Source of the DNA: Pseudarthrobacter sp. SSS035 | GTDB taxonomy: Bacteria; Actinomycetota; Actinomycetes; Actinomycetales; Micrococcaceae | Assembly (NCBI RefSeq): GCF_023273875.1 | Contig: NZ_CP096882.1 | Location: forward strand, 806,001 to 870,000 | Length of the DNA stretch: 64,000 nucleotides | Reading direction: 5' to 3' | Shown here: one piece after another, positions 1 through 7,585 of the stretch | How positions within the stretch are numbered: the first letter of the stretch is position 1 | Layout of the letters: every line of letters starts with the position of its first letter | Notes under the pieces: model-generated | Told to the model about the DNA's origin: nothing | What the model saw: the letters and a program-made list of their open reading frames with translations, nothing else | The model's database searches: none | Program-made: the position numbers and the translations under genes

Positions 1-1
1 C

Positions 2-595
2 GCCGACGTGTTCTGGCTGCGGCACCAGGAGCTGCGCAGCGCCGTCGAGTTCGGCCTGGCCGCGCCGGGCGCACCGGCGGCCGTGGCCATAACCGGAGCG
101 GACCGGCCCGTCCGCGCCGCCGCCGTCGAGGAGCGCAAGATGCTGTGGCGCGGCCAGGTGAAGGCCGCTGCCCCGCAACTGCTCCCGGAGAGCCGGTGGA
201 TGGAAAAGGCCTTCGGGTCCATGATGCCCGCGGGCTCGCAGCACCAACGCGGCGACATCATCAAGGGCACGGGCGCGAGCTCGGGCCGGGTCACCGCCCC
301 GGCCCGCGTCCTGCGGGGGCCCCAGGATTTCGCCCTGATGGAACCCGGAGAGGTCCTCGTCGCCCGCATCACCACTCCCGCCTGGACCTCGCTGTTCGCG
401 ATGGCCTCCGCCGTGGTGACCGATGTGGGCGGCCCGTTGAGCCACAGCTCCATCGTGGCCCGGGAGTACGGCATCCCGGCCGTGCTCGGCACCGGCGTTG
501 CCACCCAGCGGCTCACCAGCGGCCTACAGATCCGCGTGGATGGCGACGCCGGCACCGTCACCATCGAGCAGCCGAGCCCTACTCAAGGGCCATGA
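2..595 (+). CDS. PEP-utilising enzyme, C-terminal part (partial at window edge)
   Basis: The frame is open from the window edge to a TGA at 593-595, so only the last 197 residues are seen. They hold a PEP-utilising mobile (swivelling) domain: a Gly/Ser loop GTGASSGRV near residue 90 and the phospho-histidine region GGPLSHSSIVARE, whose His would carry phosphate between active sites. This domain ends proteins such as PEP synthase and rifampicin phosphotransferase and sits centrally in pyruvate phosphate dikinase. The stop shortly after VDGDAGTVTI suggests the domain is C-terminal here, as in PEP synthase-like or rifampicin phosphotransferase-like enzymes. Which one cannot be decided without the N-terminal ATP-grasp part. 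Confidence 0.85.
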   Translation, partial: ADVFWLRHQELRSAVEFGLAAPGAPAAVAITGADRPVRAAAVEERKMLWRGQVKAAAPQLLPESRWMEKAFGSMMPAGSQHQRGDIIKGTGASSGRVTAPARVLRGPQDFALMEPGEVLVARITTPAWTSLFAMASAVVTDVGGPLSHSSIVAREYGIPAVLGTGVATQRLTSGLQIRVDGDAGTVTIEQPSPTQGP

Positions 596-616
596 CCCGG
601 TGGCATGATGGGGCGC

Positions 617-1216
617 ATGAGCCGAGTCACGTGCGACCTGACCATCTCCCTCGACGGCTTCGTCGCCGGCCCGAACCAAAGCCCTGCGGAGCCGCTGGGC
701 GAGAACGGCGAACTCCTGCACCGGTGGATGTTCGAGGAACCCGATGCCAACGCGGCCGCGATCGACGGCATCCTCGCTTCCGGCGCCTACATCATGGGAC
801 GGAACATGTTCGCGGGGCCGGGCCCCGGGGCGTGGGATGCGGACTGGCGGGGCTGGTGGGGTGAAGAGCCGCCGTATCACGCACCCGTATTCGTGCTCAC
901 CCATCATGCACGCAAGCCCTTGGAGATGCAGGGCGGCACCACGTTCAACTTCGTGACCGACGGCATCGAAGCGGCATTGGCCCAGGCGCGGGAGGCTGCC
1001 GGCAGCAAGGATGTGGCCGTTGCCGGCGGAGCGAAAACCGTCCAGCAATTCCTCTCGGCGGGACTGATCGACGAGCTGCGGCTCCACATATCTCCCATGC
1101 TCCTGGGTGCGGGCGAACGGCTGCTCGACGGCGTCGCGAACGTCACGCTTGAGCCGACGGAAGTCAGCGGTACCGGCCTCGTCACCCACGTGCGCTACCG
1201 GGTGGTCCGCAGCTAA
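617..1216 (+). CDS. Dihydrofolate reductase family protein (RibD C-terminal-like)
   Basis: The 199-residue protein opens with MSRVTCDLTISLDGFVAGPN, the usual beginning of the RibD-C / YyaP-like reductase fold, and ends with the conserved LLGAGERLLDG loop and a VRYR strand. The family binds NADPH and reduces pterin- or flavin-pathway-like substrates, but the substrate of this subgroup is generally unknown. An ATG at 605 is in frame, but 617 gives the family-typical N-terminus. The last 68 codons recur as a diverged copy at about 6105-6314. It starts 21 bp after the preceding gene ends. Confidence 0.85.
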   Translation: MSRVTCDLTISLDGFVAGPNQSPAEPLGENGELLHRWMFEEPDANAAAIDGILASGAYIMGRNMFAGPGPGAWDADWRGWWGEEPPYHAPVFVLTHHARKPLEMQGGTTFNFVTDGIEAALAQAREAAGSKDVAVAGGAKTVQQFLSAGLIDELRLHISPMLLGAGERLLDGVANVTLEPTEVSGTGLVTHVRYRVVRS

Positions 1217-1305
1217 GTACTCTTCACGGCAGCGCGGCCGCAGTAGCGGTAACTAACTATCGCAACCAGCGAAGTAAAACGTCTTGCCGAGCTACTTGCC
1301 GAATG

Positions 1306-1323
1306 CGTTAGTGACTACTAACG
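1306..1323. promoter_or_regulatory. Perfect inverted repeat, probable ArsR-type operator
   Basis: The sequence CGTTAGT GACT ACTAACG is a perfect 7-bp inverted repeat with a 4-bp spacer. It lies 8 bp before the GTG at 1332 that I prefer as the regulator start. ArsR/SmtB repressors bind such short AT-leaning palindromes and usually repress their own operon. A related CTAACTA stretch occurs about 60 bp upstream. Autoregulation is inference; the symmetry is seen directly. Confidence 0.6.
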
Positions 1324-1331
1324 TATTAGGT

Positions 1332-1664
1332 GTGTTGGATGCCTTGGAGGTCGCTGCGGAGCCGAACCGGCGTCGGCTTTTGCACCTCCTGGCTGGCCAG
1401 GAACAGTCGGTGGGAGAGCTGGCCGCCCACTTCACGGTCAGCCGTTCCGCCGTCTCCCAGCATCTGCTGTTGCTGGAGCAGGCAGGCTTGGTGGCTGCCC
1501 GCAAGGAAGGGCGGAACCGGTACTACAGGCTCGATCCCGAGGGCATGGGCCGGCTCCGTGCGCTGGTCGAGCAGTTCTGGACGGACGAACTGGATCTGCT
1601 GGCGGCGGACGCCGCCGAGCTGGCCGGGAACCTCAACCGGCCGGACTCTGCACCACCCCAATAG
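1332..1664 (+). CDS. ArsR-family winged-helix transcriptional regulator
   Basis: The product (110 residues from GTG 1332) is a compact ArsR winged helix. It has an EVAAEPNRRRLLHLLA helix, the recognition helix in VSRSAVSQHLLLLEQAGLV, and the wing ARKEGRNRYYRL. No cysteine metal site is visible, so the signal is probably not a metal. The frame is open back to a TTG at 1284, but the palindrome at 1306-1323 and the family length favour 1332. It is followed 31 bp later by an SRPBCC protein. ArsR next to an AHSA1-like SRPBCC gene is a recurrent two-gene cassette in actinobacteria, so co-transcription and autoregulation are likely. Confidence 0.88.
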   Translation: MLDALEVAAEPNRRRLLHLLAGQEQSVGELAAHFTVSRSAVSQHLLLLEQAGLVAARKEGRNRYYRLDPEGMGRLRALVEQFWTDELDLLAADAAELAGNLNRPDSAPPQ

Positions 1665-1695
1665 GTATTTCGCTTCAAGACAAAGGACCGCTCAG

Positions 1696-2676
1696 ATGAG
1701 CTTCGATAAAACCATCCACCTTCCCGTCGACGCTGACGAGGCCTTCGCCCTGATCACGCAGCCGGAACGCCTGCGCCGCTGGAAGACTGTGGCCGCCCGG
1801 GTGGACCTTCGGGTCGGCGGCGAGTACCGCTGGACCATCGTCCCGGGCCACCACGCCGCGGGGACGTTCCAGGAGATCGAGCCGGGCAAGCGCATCGTGT
1901 TCACCTGGGGCTGGGAGTCCGCCACGGACCTGCCGCCTGGTGCGTCCACGGTCACCATTACTCTGGAGCCCGTCGACGGCGGCACGTCGTTGCGTCTGGT
2001 GCATGAGGGCCTCACGCCCGAGCAGTCCGCAGCACACGCCGAAGGCTGGAACCACTTCCTGGGACGTCTGGTCGCCGAGGCGTCGTCGGATGCCGGTGCG
2101 GGCCCGGACGAATGGTCGGCCGCTCCGGACCCCATCGACCACCTCATCTCCGCCGACGCGTCGCTTGCAGTCCTCCTGGGTGTCCTGCGCAAGCTCACCC
2201 CGGAAGACCGTGAGAAGCCGACGCCGTGTGAGGACTTCACTGCCCACGAACTCCTTGAGCACCTGGCCGGGTCGCTGAAGAACATCGGAACTGCCCTCGG
2301 TGCCGACGTTACGGACCGCGCCGATGCGGCCCCCGAGGTCCGCATCGCCGAACTTGCCCAGCCCACGCTGGAAGCGTTCGCCCGCCGCGGCGTTGACGGC
2401 ACCATCGACATGGGTTTCGCCGAACTCCCCGCCACCATGGTGGCCAGCATCCTGAACCTGGAGCTGCTGGTCCACGCGTGGGACTTCGCGAAGGCAAGCG
2501 GCCAGAACCTGGCAGTGTCCGACGTCGTCACGGACTATGTAGAGGGCCTGGCCGTGGTGACCATCTCCGAGCAGGTCCGCTCCGGCGGCAGCTTCGCGCC
2601 CGCCCAGCCTGTGGCGGAGACCGCCGGCAGCCTCGAGCGACTCATTGCGTTCACCGGCCGGACTGTCACCGCCTGA
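1696..2676 (+). CDS. SRPBCC (AHSA1-like) domain fused to a TIGR03086-type metal-binding domain
   Basis: The protein has 326 residues. Residues 1-140 form an SRPBCC ligand-binding fold (VDADEAFALITQPERLRRW, then VGGEYRWTIVPGHHAAGTF). Residues about 145-326 resemble the TIGR03086 / mycothiol-dependent maleylpyruvate isomerase-like four-helix fold: a TPCEDFTAHELLEHLAGSL helix and ELLVHAWDFAKASG with a His-x3-Asp arrangement. Such domains handle small hydrophobic or thiol-conjugated compounds, but no substrate can be named. It follows the ArsR gene and precedes a YCII protein on the same strand, suggesting one small detoxification-like operon. Confidence 0.82.
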   Translation: MSFDKTIHLPVDADEAFALITQPERLRRWKTVAARVDLRVGGEYRWTIVPGHHAAGTFQEIEPGKRIVFTWGWESATDLPPGASTVTITLEPVDGGTSLRLVHEGLTPEQSAAHAEGWNHFLGRLVAEASSDAGAGPDEWSAAPDPIDHLISADASLAVLLGVLRKLTPEDREKPTPCEDFTAHELLEHLAGSLKNIGTALGADVTDRADAAPEVRIAELAQPTLEAFARRGVDGTIDMGFAELPATMVASILNLELLVHAWDFAKASGQNLAVSDVVTDYVEGLAVVTISEQVRSGGSFAPAQPVAETAGSLERLIAFTGRTVTA

Positions 2677-2719
2677 TCCCCGCAACAACAAAACAACAAT
2701 CACGAAAGAAGGAACGAAA

Positions 2720-3055
2720 ATGTCCAAGTTTCTCTTCATCTACCACTCCCCGATGACACCCGCCGAGGCCGCGCCGCCGGCACCGGAAGACATGGAAGCC
2801 GCCATGGGGGAATGGAACGCCTGGGGTGCCAAAGTGGGCGACGGGCTGATCGACTTCGGAACCCCGTTGGCCAACGGCGTCCGCGTTTCGCCCGGCGGAG
2901 CCACCGCGCCGAGCCAGCTCGAGGTCTCCGGATACAGCCTCATCGAAGCCGAGACTGCTGAGGCAGCCCTGGAACTCGCCAAGCAGCACCCGCACCTGAA
3001 CATGCCGGGCAGCGAAATCGAGGTCCACGAGGCCCAGCACATCCCCGGCATGTAG
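2720..3055 (+). CDS. YCII-related (DGPF-type) domain protein
   Basis: This 111-residue protein has the YCII ferredoxin-like pattern: KFLFIYHSP at the start, a central GYSLIEAETAEAALELAKQHP helix and the ending EIEVHEAQHIPGM. The family is small and cytosolic and often sits near ArsR or sigma-factor genes; its chemistry is mostly unknown. A purine-rich Shine-Dalgarno (AGAAGGAA) about 7 bp before the ATG supports the start. It lies 43 bp after the SRPBCC fusion gene and is probably the last gene of that operon. Confidence 0.85.
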   Translation: MSKFLFIYHSPMTPAEAAPPAPEDMEAAMGEWNAWGAKVGDGLIDFGTPLANGVRVSPGGATAPSQLEVSGYSLIEAETAEAALELAKQHPHLNMPGSEIEVHEAQHIPGM

Positions 3056-3292
3056 GCCCAACTCCTAATAGATCAGTCCGGTGTCCGCCGCCGCTTCACG
3101 CAGCGGCGGGCACAGTGCGACGCGCAGATTGGAATTCCCAGCAACGTACGCGGACTGGAATTCGACCATCGTGTCCGTCCAGGATGACATCGCTCCGGGA
3201 TCAAAAATACGGCCACTCAGCGCCGGTCCGGCGGTGGATTCGAAGACGACCCTGCCTGGTGTCGGAACCGGCTCAGTACACAATTGCGTGAA

Positions 3293-3308
3293 TACATCCT
3301 TGGATGTA
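3293..3308. promoter_or_regulatory. Perfect inverted repeat at the CmtR-like gene start, probable operator
   Basis: TACATCC TT GGATGTA is a perfect 7-bp inverted repeat with a 2-bp spacer, flanked by a looser GAATA / TATTC pair. It spans an in-frame ATG at 3304, which argues for translation from ATG 3319 and for repressor binding over the promoter or transcript start. Metal-responsive ArsR/CmtR proteins autoregulate through such dyads. Confidence 0.6.
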
Positions 3309-3318
3309 CTTTATTCGT

Positions 3319-3645
3319 ATGGAAACGCTCGCTCATGCACCGGTACTGGCACGGTTCGGTTACGCAGTCTCGGACCCAACGCGGGCCCGGATTCTGCTGG
3401 CCCTTGCTGACGCGCCGGCCTACCCGTCCGATCTTGCCGACACTTTGGAAGTTTCGCGGCAGAGCATGTCCAACCACCTGACGTGCCTGCGCGGCTGCGG
3501 TCTGGTGGTCGCTGTCCCTGACGGGCGGCGAAGCCGGTACGAGCTTGTGGATGCCCGGTTGGGCCACGCGGTCAGGGATCTGATCGGAGTGGTCCTCGCC
3601 GTGGATCCGGCCTGCTGCGCGCCGGACGGAACGTGCCTGGCATGA
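3319..3645 (+). CDS. CmtR-like ArsR/SmtB metal-sensing repressor
   Basis: This 108-residue winged-helix repressor has the recognition helix in VSRQSMSNHLTCLRGCGLV and a wing GRRSRYEL. Cysteines in TCLRGCG and a Cys-rich tail (DPACCAPDGTC) resemble the CmtR (Cd/Pb-sensing) type, where cysteines of the recognition helix and tail bind metal. The stop overlaps the next ATG (ATGA), so it is translationally coupled to a cation-efflux transporter. That pairing strongly supports a heavy-metal sensor and export pair. ATG 3304 is an alternative start but lies inside the palindrome. Leaderless expression is possible because no clear Shine-Dalgarno precedes 3319. Confidence 0.88.
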   Translation: METLAHAPVLARFGYAVSDPTRARILLALADAPAYPSDLADTLEVSRQSMSNHLTCLRGCGLVVAVPDGRRSRYELVDARLGHAVRDLIGVVLAVDPACCAPDGTCLA

Positions 3646-4403
3646 CGGCGCTACTGAACCCGCTGGCGCCGGAGCGCCGTGCGGTCCTGACTCGGCGGAT
3701 CCGGCTGTTCGCCGCGGCGACGATCACGTACAACCTCATTGAAGCGGTCGTAGCCCTCTGGGCCGGCGGTGTCGCGGATTCCTCGGCGTTGATCGGGTTC
3801 GGGCTGGATTCAGTCATCGAGGTGGCCTCCGCCCTGGCGTTGTCCTGGCAGTTCTCCGCCAACGACCCGGAACGCCGGGAGCACCTGACCCTGCGGATCA
3901 TCGCGGTGTCCTTCTTCGCCCTCGCCGCGTTCGTCGCCGTTGATGCCGTCCGGGCCCTCACGGGCGGCGGGGAAGCACAGCACTCAACGCCGGGGATCGT
4001 TATCGCTGCCCTGAGCCTCGCCATCATGCCCGTCTTGTCCTGGCTCCAGCGCCGCGCGGGGCGCGAGCTGGGCTCCCGGACCGCGGTGGCCGACTCAAAG
4101 CAGACGCTTCTGTGCACGTACCTCTCAGCGGTCCTGCTGGTGGGGCTGGTCCTGAACAGCACTTTGGGCTGGTGGTGGGCCGACGCCGGGGCCGCGCTGG
4201 TCATCGCCGCCATCGCCGTCCGGGAAGGCATCAATGCCTGGCGCGGAGACGTGTGTTGCGTCGTCAGTCATGCCGGCCAGGGCGTGGACGCGGCAAGCGA
4301 CCCCGACGAATGCTGCGGCATCAGTGCCGTCGACACGTGCTGCCCAGAAGGAGATGGCTCCCCTATTGGTATGTCAAGTCAGGCCGATAGGTCTTGCGCC
4401 TAA
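3642..4403 (+). CDS. Cation diffusion facilitator-like transporter with Cys-rich C-terminus
   Basis: This 253-residue membrane protein has about six hydrophobic segments. The first carries NLIEAVVALWAG with the following SSALIGFGLDSVIEV, whose acidic residues fit the metal site of CDF-type exporters. A second metal-site-like element is WWWADAGAALVIA. The tail (from about residue 204) carries three CC pairs (DVCC, DECCG, DTCCPEG), likely a cytosolic thiol metal-binding extension. The ATG overlaps the stop of the CmtR-like gene. Expected role: efflux of Cd, Pb or Zn from the cytosol. A longer GTG start at 3633 is possible but less likely than the ATGA overlap. Confidence 0.85.
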   Translation: MTALLNPLAPERRAVLTRRIRLFAAATITYNLIEAVVALWAGGVADSSALIGFGLDSVIEVASALALSWQFSANDPERREHLTLRIIAVSFFALAAFVAVDAVRALTGGGEAQHSTPGIVIAALSLAIMPVLSWLQRRAGRELGSRTAVADSKQTLLCTYLSAVLLVGLVLNSTLGWWWADAGAALVIAAIAVREGINAWRGDVCCVVSHAGQGVDAASDPDECCGISAVDTCCPEGDGSPIGMSSQADRSCA

Positions 4404-4431
4404 AGTCCGATTCCGAGTTTCGCCAGCGTAG

Positions 4432-5325
4432 CTAGAGGATGCTGGCGAGTTCCTCCGGGACGAACAGGTGGACGCTTTCACCGTCGTGACCGGAAATGGG
4501 CTGCACGGTAGTGCAATCCCACCAGTACAGCGGCGGGCTGAGCGCGGACGGATGCTGGGACTGAATGATTCCCGTGACCTTGATCATCGCCGAAATGTCC
4601 GTGATGCTCGTGGCCTCGGTGACCAAATGAAGGCAAAGGATGTTGGTGGCCGGGATGCTCAGCAACGCCCCGAGCGGTCCGGCCTTGTAGCCGAGCAGTT
4701 CAACCAGCCTGTCCGGGTAGGCCAGCCATGATGCCTGGTAGACCGATTCTGTTTCAAAGATCAGGAAGGATCCTTCGTCGAGGCTCATGTCTGCTGGCTG
4801 GCCTGGCCCCTGGGCGATCAGATTCTGCAGCGCAGCGTCCCACACGATATCTGCCCCGCCGGCAGCTTCGATCTGGGGTGCGCCCAAGTAGGTGACGGAC
4901 TCCGGGGAGTCCAGCGCCACTAGGAGGGAGACCATGGCCACGTCTCGGGCGTAGGCGTAACGGGCGGGATCATTCTGTTGTGAACGGGCCAGAGTTTCAG
5001 TGGAGATGATTTTGGGGTAGACCCGGCCCAGCAGTTCCTCTGCTGTTACGTCGGAACCGCCAGCGTCACCGCTGATGACTGCGCTGAAGTGCTGCTCGAC
5101 CATGCCCTTCCAATCCCGTTCGGGAAGCGCCGCGGCCTTCCGTGCCACGGCAAAAAGTCCGTACTTGCGGTCTTCTGTCACGGAAAGGTGATCCCCTTCC
5201 GCTGCCCCGGAGACACCCAGCCGGCCTAGCACGGCGATCGACAGCTCGCGCAGCTTGTCAGCCTGTTTGACACTCAGCTCGGGCAGGTATGGATCGGTGG
5301 TGGTTTTCCTGGAGAACAGTCCCAT
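4432..5325 (-). CDS. Protein of unknown function (297 aa)
   Basis: I do not recognise a family. The soluble protein starts MGLFSRKTTTDPYLPEL and has an N-terminal helical region with a Lys/Arg-rich start, then a mixed alpha/beta body and no signal peptide or membrane segment. DEGSFLIFETESVYQASWLAY and LYWWDCTTVQP are distinctive aromatic stretches. The start at 5325 is chosen because the upstream in-frame extension to 5508 has atypical composition and lies across the divergent start region. It is transcribed away from the small gene at 5498 and converges on the transporter at 3642-4403. It could be a tail-end accessory or immunity-like protein, but nothing proves that. Confidence 0.7.
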   Translation of the reverse strand: MGLFSRKTTTDPYLPELSVKQADKLRELSIAVLGRLGVSGAAEGDHLSVTEDRKYGLFAVARKAAALPERDWKGMVEQHFSAVISGDAGGSDVTAEELLGRVYPKIISTETLARSQQNDPARYAYARDVAMVSLLVALDSPESVTYLGAPQIEAAGGADIVWDAALQNLIAQGPGQPADMSLDEGSFLIFETESVYQASWLAYPDRLVELLGYKAGPLGALLSIPATNILCLHLVTEATSITDISAMIKVTGIIQSQHPSALSPPLYWWDCTTVQPISGHDGESVHLFVPEELASIL

Positions 5326-5497
5326 GCAAGCGTCTCGTTTCACGATGAGGTGTGGGTGGTTCGTCTTCAACGCTGTCAGCGCGGAGTCCGGTTGAGCAAC
5401 GTTGGGCAAATCATGCAGGGCGAAACCACCACATGGTAACCCACGCCCTGCGGACCTGGAGATAGGGTGGAGCCATTCCACGACGAAAGGTAAATCG

Positions 5498-5881
5498 ATG
5501 GGGGACACTGTTTTGTCGCTCGGTCTGCATCCGAGCGCTGTCGACCTCAGCCGCTACCCGGAGATCACCCAGGAGATGCTGTCGACCCGGATCGCGGCGG
5601 GCGAGGCGGCCATGCGCGAGGCGGGGTTCGACATCGTGCCGTGCCAGGTTTCAGCCGACCCCGATGAGGCCGAAAAGATGGTCCGCGAATGCCTCGCCGT
5701 CCGACCGGTCCAGGTGGCGATGATCGGCGCGGGTGTGCGAATGGCCGGGGAGCATACCCTGCTGTTCGAGCACCTCGTCAACCTGCTAAACGAGCTAGTC
5801 CCCGGCATCGTGTCCTGCTTCAACACCTCGCCGGAGACCACCATCGACGCACTGCGCCGAAGGGCGCGCCCCGGCAACTGA
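5498..5881 (+). CDS. Small conserved-looking protein of unknown function (127 aa)
   Basis: A 127-residue soluble protein beginning MGDTVLSLGLHPSAVDL. The segment RPVQVAMIGAGVRM followed by LFEHLVNLLNELVPG suggests a Rossmann-like beta-alpha unit, though too short for a full nucleotide-binding fold. A GAAAGG Shine-Dalgarno lies about 8 bp before the ATG. It is divergent from the unknown gene ending at 5325, sharing about 170 bp of control region. I cannot assign a function. Confidence 0.65.
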   Translation: MGDTVLSLGLHPSAVDLSRYPEITQEMLSTRIAAGEAAMREAGFDIVPCQVSADPDEAEKMVRECLAVRPVQVAMIGAGVRMAGEHTLLFEHLVNLLNELVPGIVSCFNTSPETTIDALRRRARPGN

Positions 5882-5959
5882 GACGACGAAAACCCCGGCG
5901 AGGGGATCGCAACGGCAAGTGCCGGCCGTCGTACGTTTCCCTCCGGCAGTTTGCGACCG

Positions 5960-6095
5960 TCGCCCACAGCCCTCCAGGCAGCCAGTCGCCGGCCGGAAGG
6001 TAGGTTGCCCAGGACCGCGACCCCTCCCGGGTTACCGGGGGAACCAGTAGGTCGTCGCCGAGCAACCATTGCAGGGTCTGGTTCCAGACCTCCTG
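5960..6095 (-). pseudogene. Remnant of a glycoside hydrolase family 31 (alpha-glucosidase/xylosidase) gene
   Basis: On the minus strand this stretch reads QWLLGDDLLVPPVT, then SWATYLPAGDWLPGGLW. It matches the GH31 segment that follows the catalytic barrel (typically F-x-x-GxDLLVAPV ... YLPxGxW). Only about 40 codons remain, with no start, catalytic aspartates or C-terminal domain. It abuts, in opposite orientation, the reductase fragment beginning near 6105, so it is a scrap left by rearrangement rather than a gene. Assignment is by motif recognition; a protein search would settle it. Confidence 0.65.
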
Positions 6096-6101
6096 GCCTT
6101 C

Positions 6102-6314
6102 GGCCGCCCGCACGTGGCCATCGCCGGCGGAGCGAAGACCGCCCAGCAATACCTATCGGCGGGGCTGATCGATGAGCTGCGGCTCCACACCGCGCCCCTG
6201 ATTCTGGGCGCGGGCGAACGGCTGCTCGACGGCGTCGCGAACCTCACGCTCGAGCCGACGGAAGTGAGCGGCACCAGCCTCGTCACCCGCGTGCGCTATC
6301 GGGAAACCCGCTGA
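6102..6314 (+). pseudogene. 3' fragment of a dihydrofolate reductase-like gene (paralogue of 617-1216)
   Basis: The last about 68 codons closely match the end of the gene at 617-1216: VAIAGGAKTAQQYLSAGL here against VAVAGGAKTVQQFLSAGL, then identical GAGERLLDGVAN and LEPTEVSGT blocks. The N-terminal half of the fold is missing, and upstream sequence is unrelated (a GH31 scrap on the other strand). It is therefore a decayed or truncated duplicate. Translation could start at the ATG at 6069, but the product would lack the cofactor-binding N-terminus. Confidence 0.8.
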
Positions 6315-6327
6315 AAGCTTGCACTTG

Positions 6328-6356
6328 CCCGGGAGCACCGGTGCGGCGCTCCCGGG
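6328..6356. terminator. GC-rich hairpin between convergent units
   Basis: CCCGGGAGC (6328-6336) pairs with GCTCCCGGG (6348-6356) over an 11-nt loop, between the reductase fragment and the MFS gene end. There is no long T tract, so it may be a weak or actinobacterial-type bidirectional terminator. Confidence 0.5.
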
Positions 6357-6377
6357 ATTGAAACGACAAATATGGCG

Positions 6378-7568
6378 CTATGCGGGGAAGGCGTGCTTGC
6401 GTGCGGTGACCACCATGATGAGTGCTGCGATCAGGAGTGCGAAGGTTGCCCACCCCAGCGAAGAGGCTCCCAAACCGCCGAGCAGGAGCCCGCCGATGAT
6501 CCCTCCGCCAGCGATGCCGATGTTCCAGCCGGTCACCATAACCGACTGGACCAAGTCCACGGCGGGTCCCGCCGCGTCGGCGGCCGCGGTCTGCAGCAGG
6601 CTCGCCGCTCCGCCGAACGCGAGGCCCCACAGCCCTGCGCTGATGAAGACGGCCACCGGCAGCGCCGCCAGGACTCCGAGGGCGAGCACAGCCAGGGCGA
6701 ACAGAGCGGAGCTGGCGATCAGGAGGACCCGCAAGTGCCTGTCGATGAGGATGCCGGTGATCCAGATACTGATAAGAGATGCGACGCCAAAGACGAGCAG
6801 CACGGCACTGACGCTGTCGCTCATTCCCACAGGTGCCAGAAAGGATGCGATGTAGGTGTAGAGGACGTTGTGTGCCATCACGTACAGGAGTGTCACGATG
6901 ATGACGGGCACGACGCCGGGTACTGAGAAGACGCGGCCAACGGGAGTCCGTTCGCCTTTGGACTGGCCGGCGAAGTCCGGCACGGCGACGAGTACCCAGA
7001 CGATCAACGCGACGGCGGCCAGGGCCATGACGCCGAACGTGAACCGCCACCCGATGAGGCCGGCGAGAAGGGTTCCGGCAGGTGTGCCGATGGCGAGGGC
7101 TACCGGGGTCCCGGCCAAGGCGATGGTGATAGCCCGTCCATAGTGCTCAGGCGTGACCATGCGCCGTGCATATGCGGCCAGGATTCCCCACAACACCCCG
7201 GCGAAAACGCCGGCGATGAACCGGATTACCAACGTCAGGACGAAATTGTCCGAGATGGCCGTGGCGATGCTGGTCAGGGCGTATCCGGTGATGGCCAGAA
7301 GCAGCAGTTTCCGGCGTTGCCACCCCATGGTTGCGCTGATGAGCGGAATGGCGCCTGCAATGGATCCGATTGCGAAGACGGTGACGGTTTGGCCGACCGC
7401 CGATTCGGAGACCCCGAGGTCACTGCTCATGGCCGGAAGGATTCCAGCTGGCAGCGTCTCAAGCATGATGGTGATGAATCCGGCTGCTGCGAGGGCCAGC
7501 AGACCCGCCAGCGGAAGGCTGCCGGAGCGTTTGGTTCGGCCCGGGGCGTAGGGTTGAGTTTGTGTCAT
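6378..7568 (-). CDS. MFS transporter, DHA1-like drug/metabolite exporter
   Basis: The 396-residue protein has about 12 hydrophobic helices. The loop after helix 2 (MGWQRRKLLLLAITGYAL) matches the MFS motif A region, and GTPVALAIGTPAGTLLAGLIGWR in helix 5 is the antiporter-type motif C-like glycine-rich segment typical of DHA1 efflux proteins. ATG 7568 is preferred over the upstream start at 7607 because the latter would run into the shared promoter. It is divergent from a MerR regulator at 7643, and MerR control of a drug exporter is a known arrangement. The substrate is unknown. Confidence 0.88.
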   Translation of the reverse strand: MTQTQPYAPGRTKRSGSLPLAGLLALAAAGFITIMLETLPAGILPAMSSDLGVSESAVGQTVTVFAIGSIAGAIPLISATMGWQRRKLLLLAITGYALTSIATAISDNFVLTLVIRFIAGVFAGVLWGILAAYARRMVTPEHYGRAITIALAGTPVALAIGTPAGTLLAGLIGWRFTFGVMALAAVALIVWVLVAVPDFAGQSKGERTPVGRVFSVPGVVPVIIVTLLYVMAHNVLYTYIASFLAPVGMSDSVSAVLLVFGVASLISIWITGILIDRHLRVLLIASSALFALAVLALGVLAALPVAVFISAGLWGLAFGGAASLLQTAAADAAGPAVDLVQSVMVTGWNIGIAGGGIIGGLLLGGLGASSLGWATFALLIAALIMVVTARKHAFPA

Positions 7569-7585
7569 AACCTTACTGTGAATGG

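Noticed and set aside
3065..3283. A 72-codon minus-strand frame between YCII and CmtR-like genes
   Set aside because: It has no recognisable domain or Shine-Dalgarno, and the gap also holds the metal-sensor operator.
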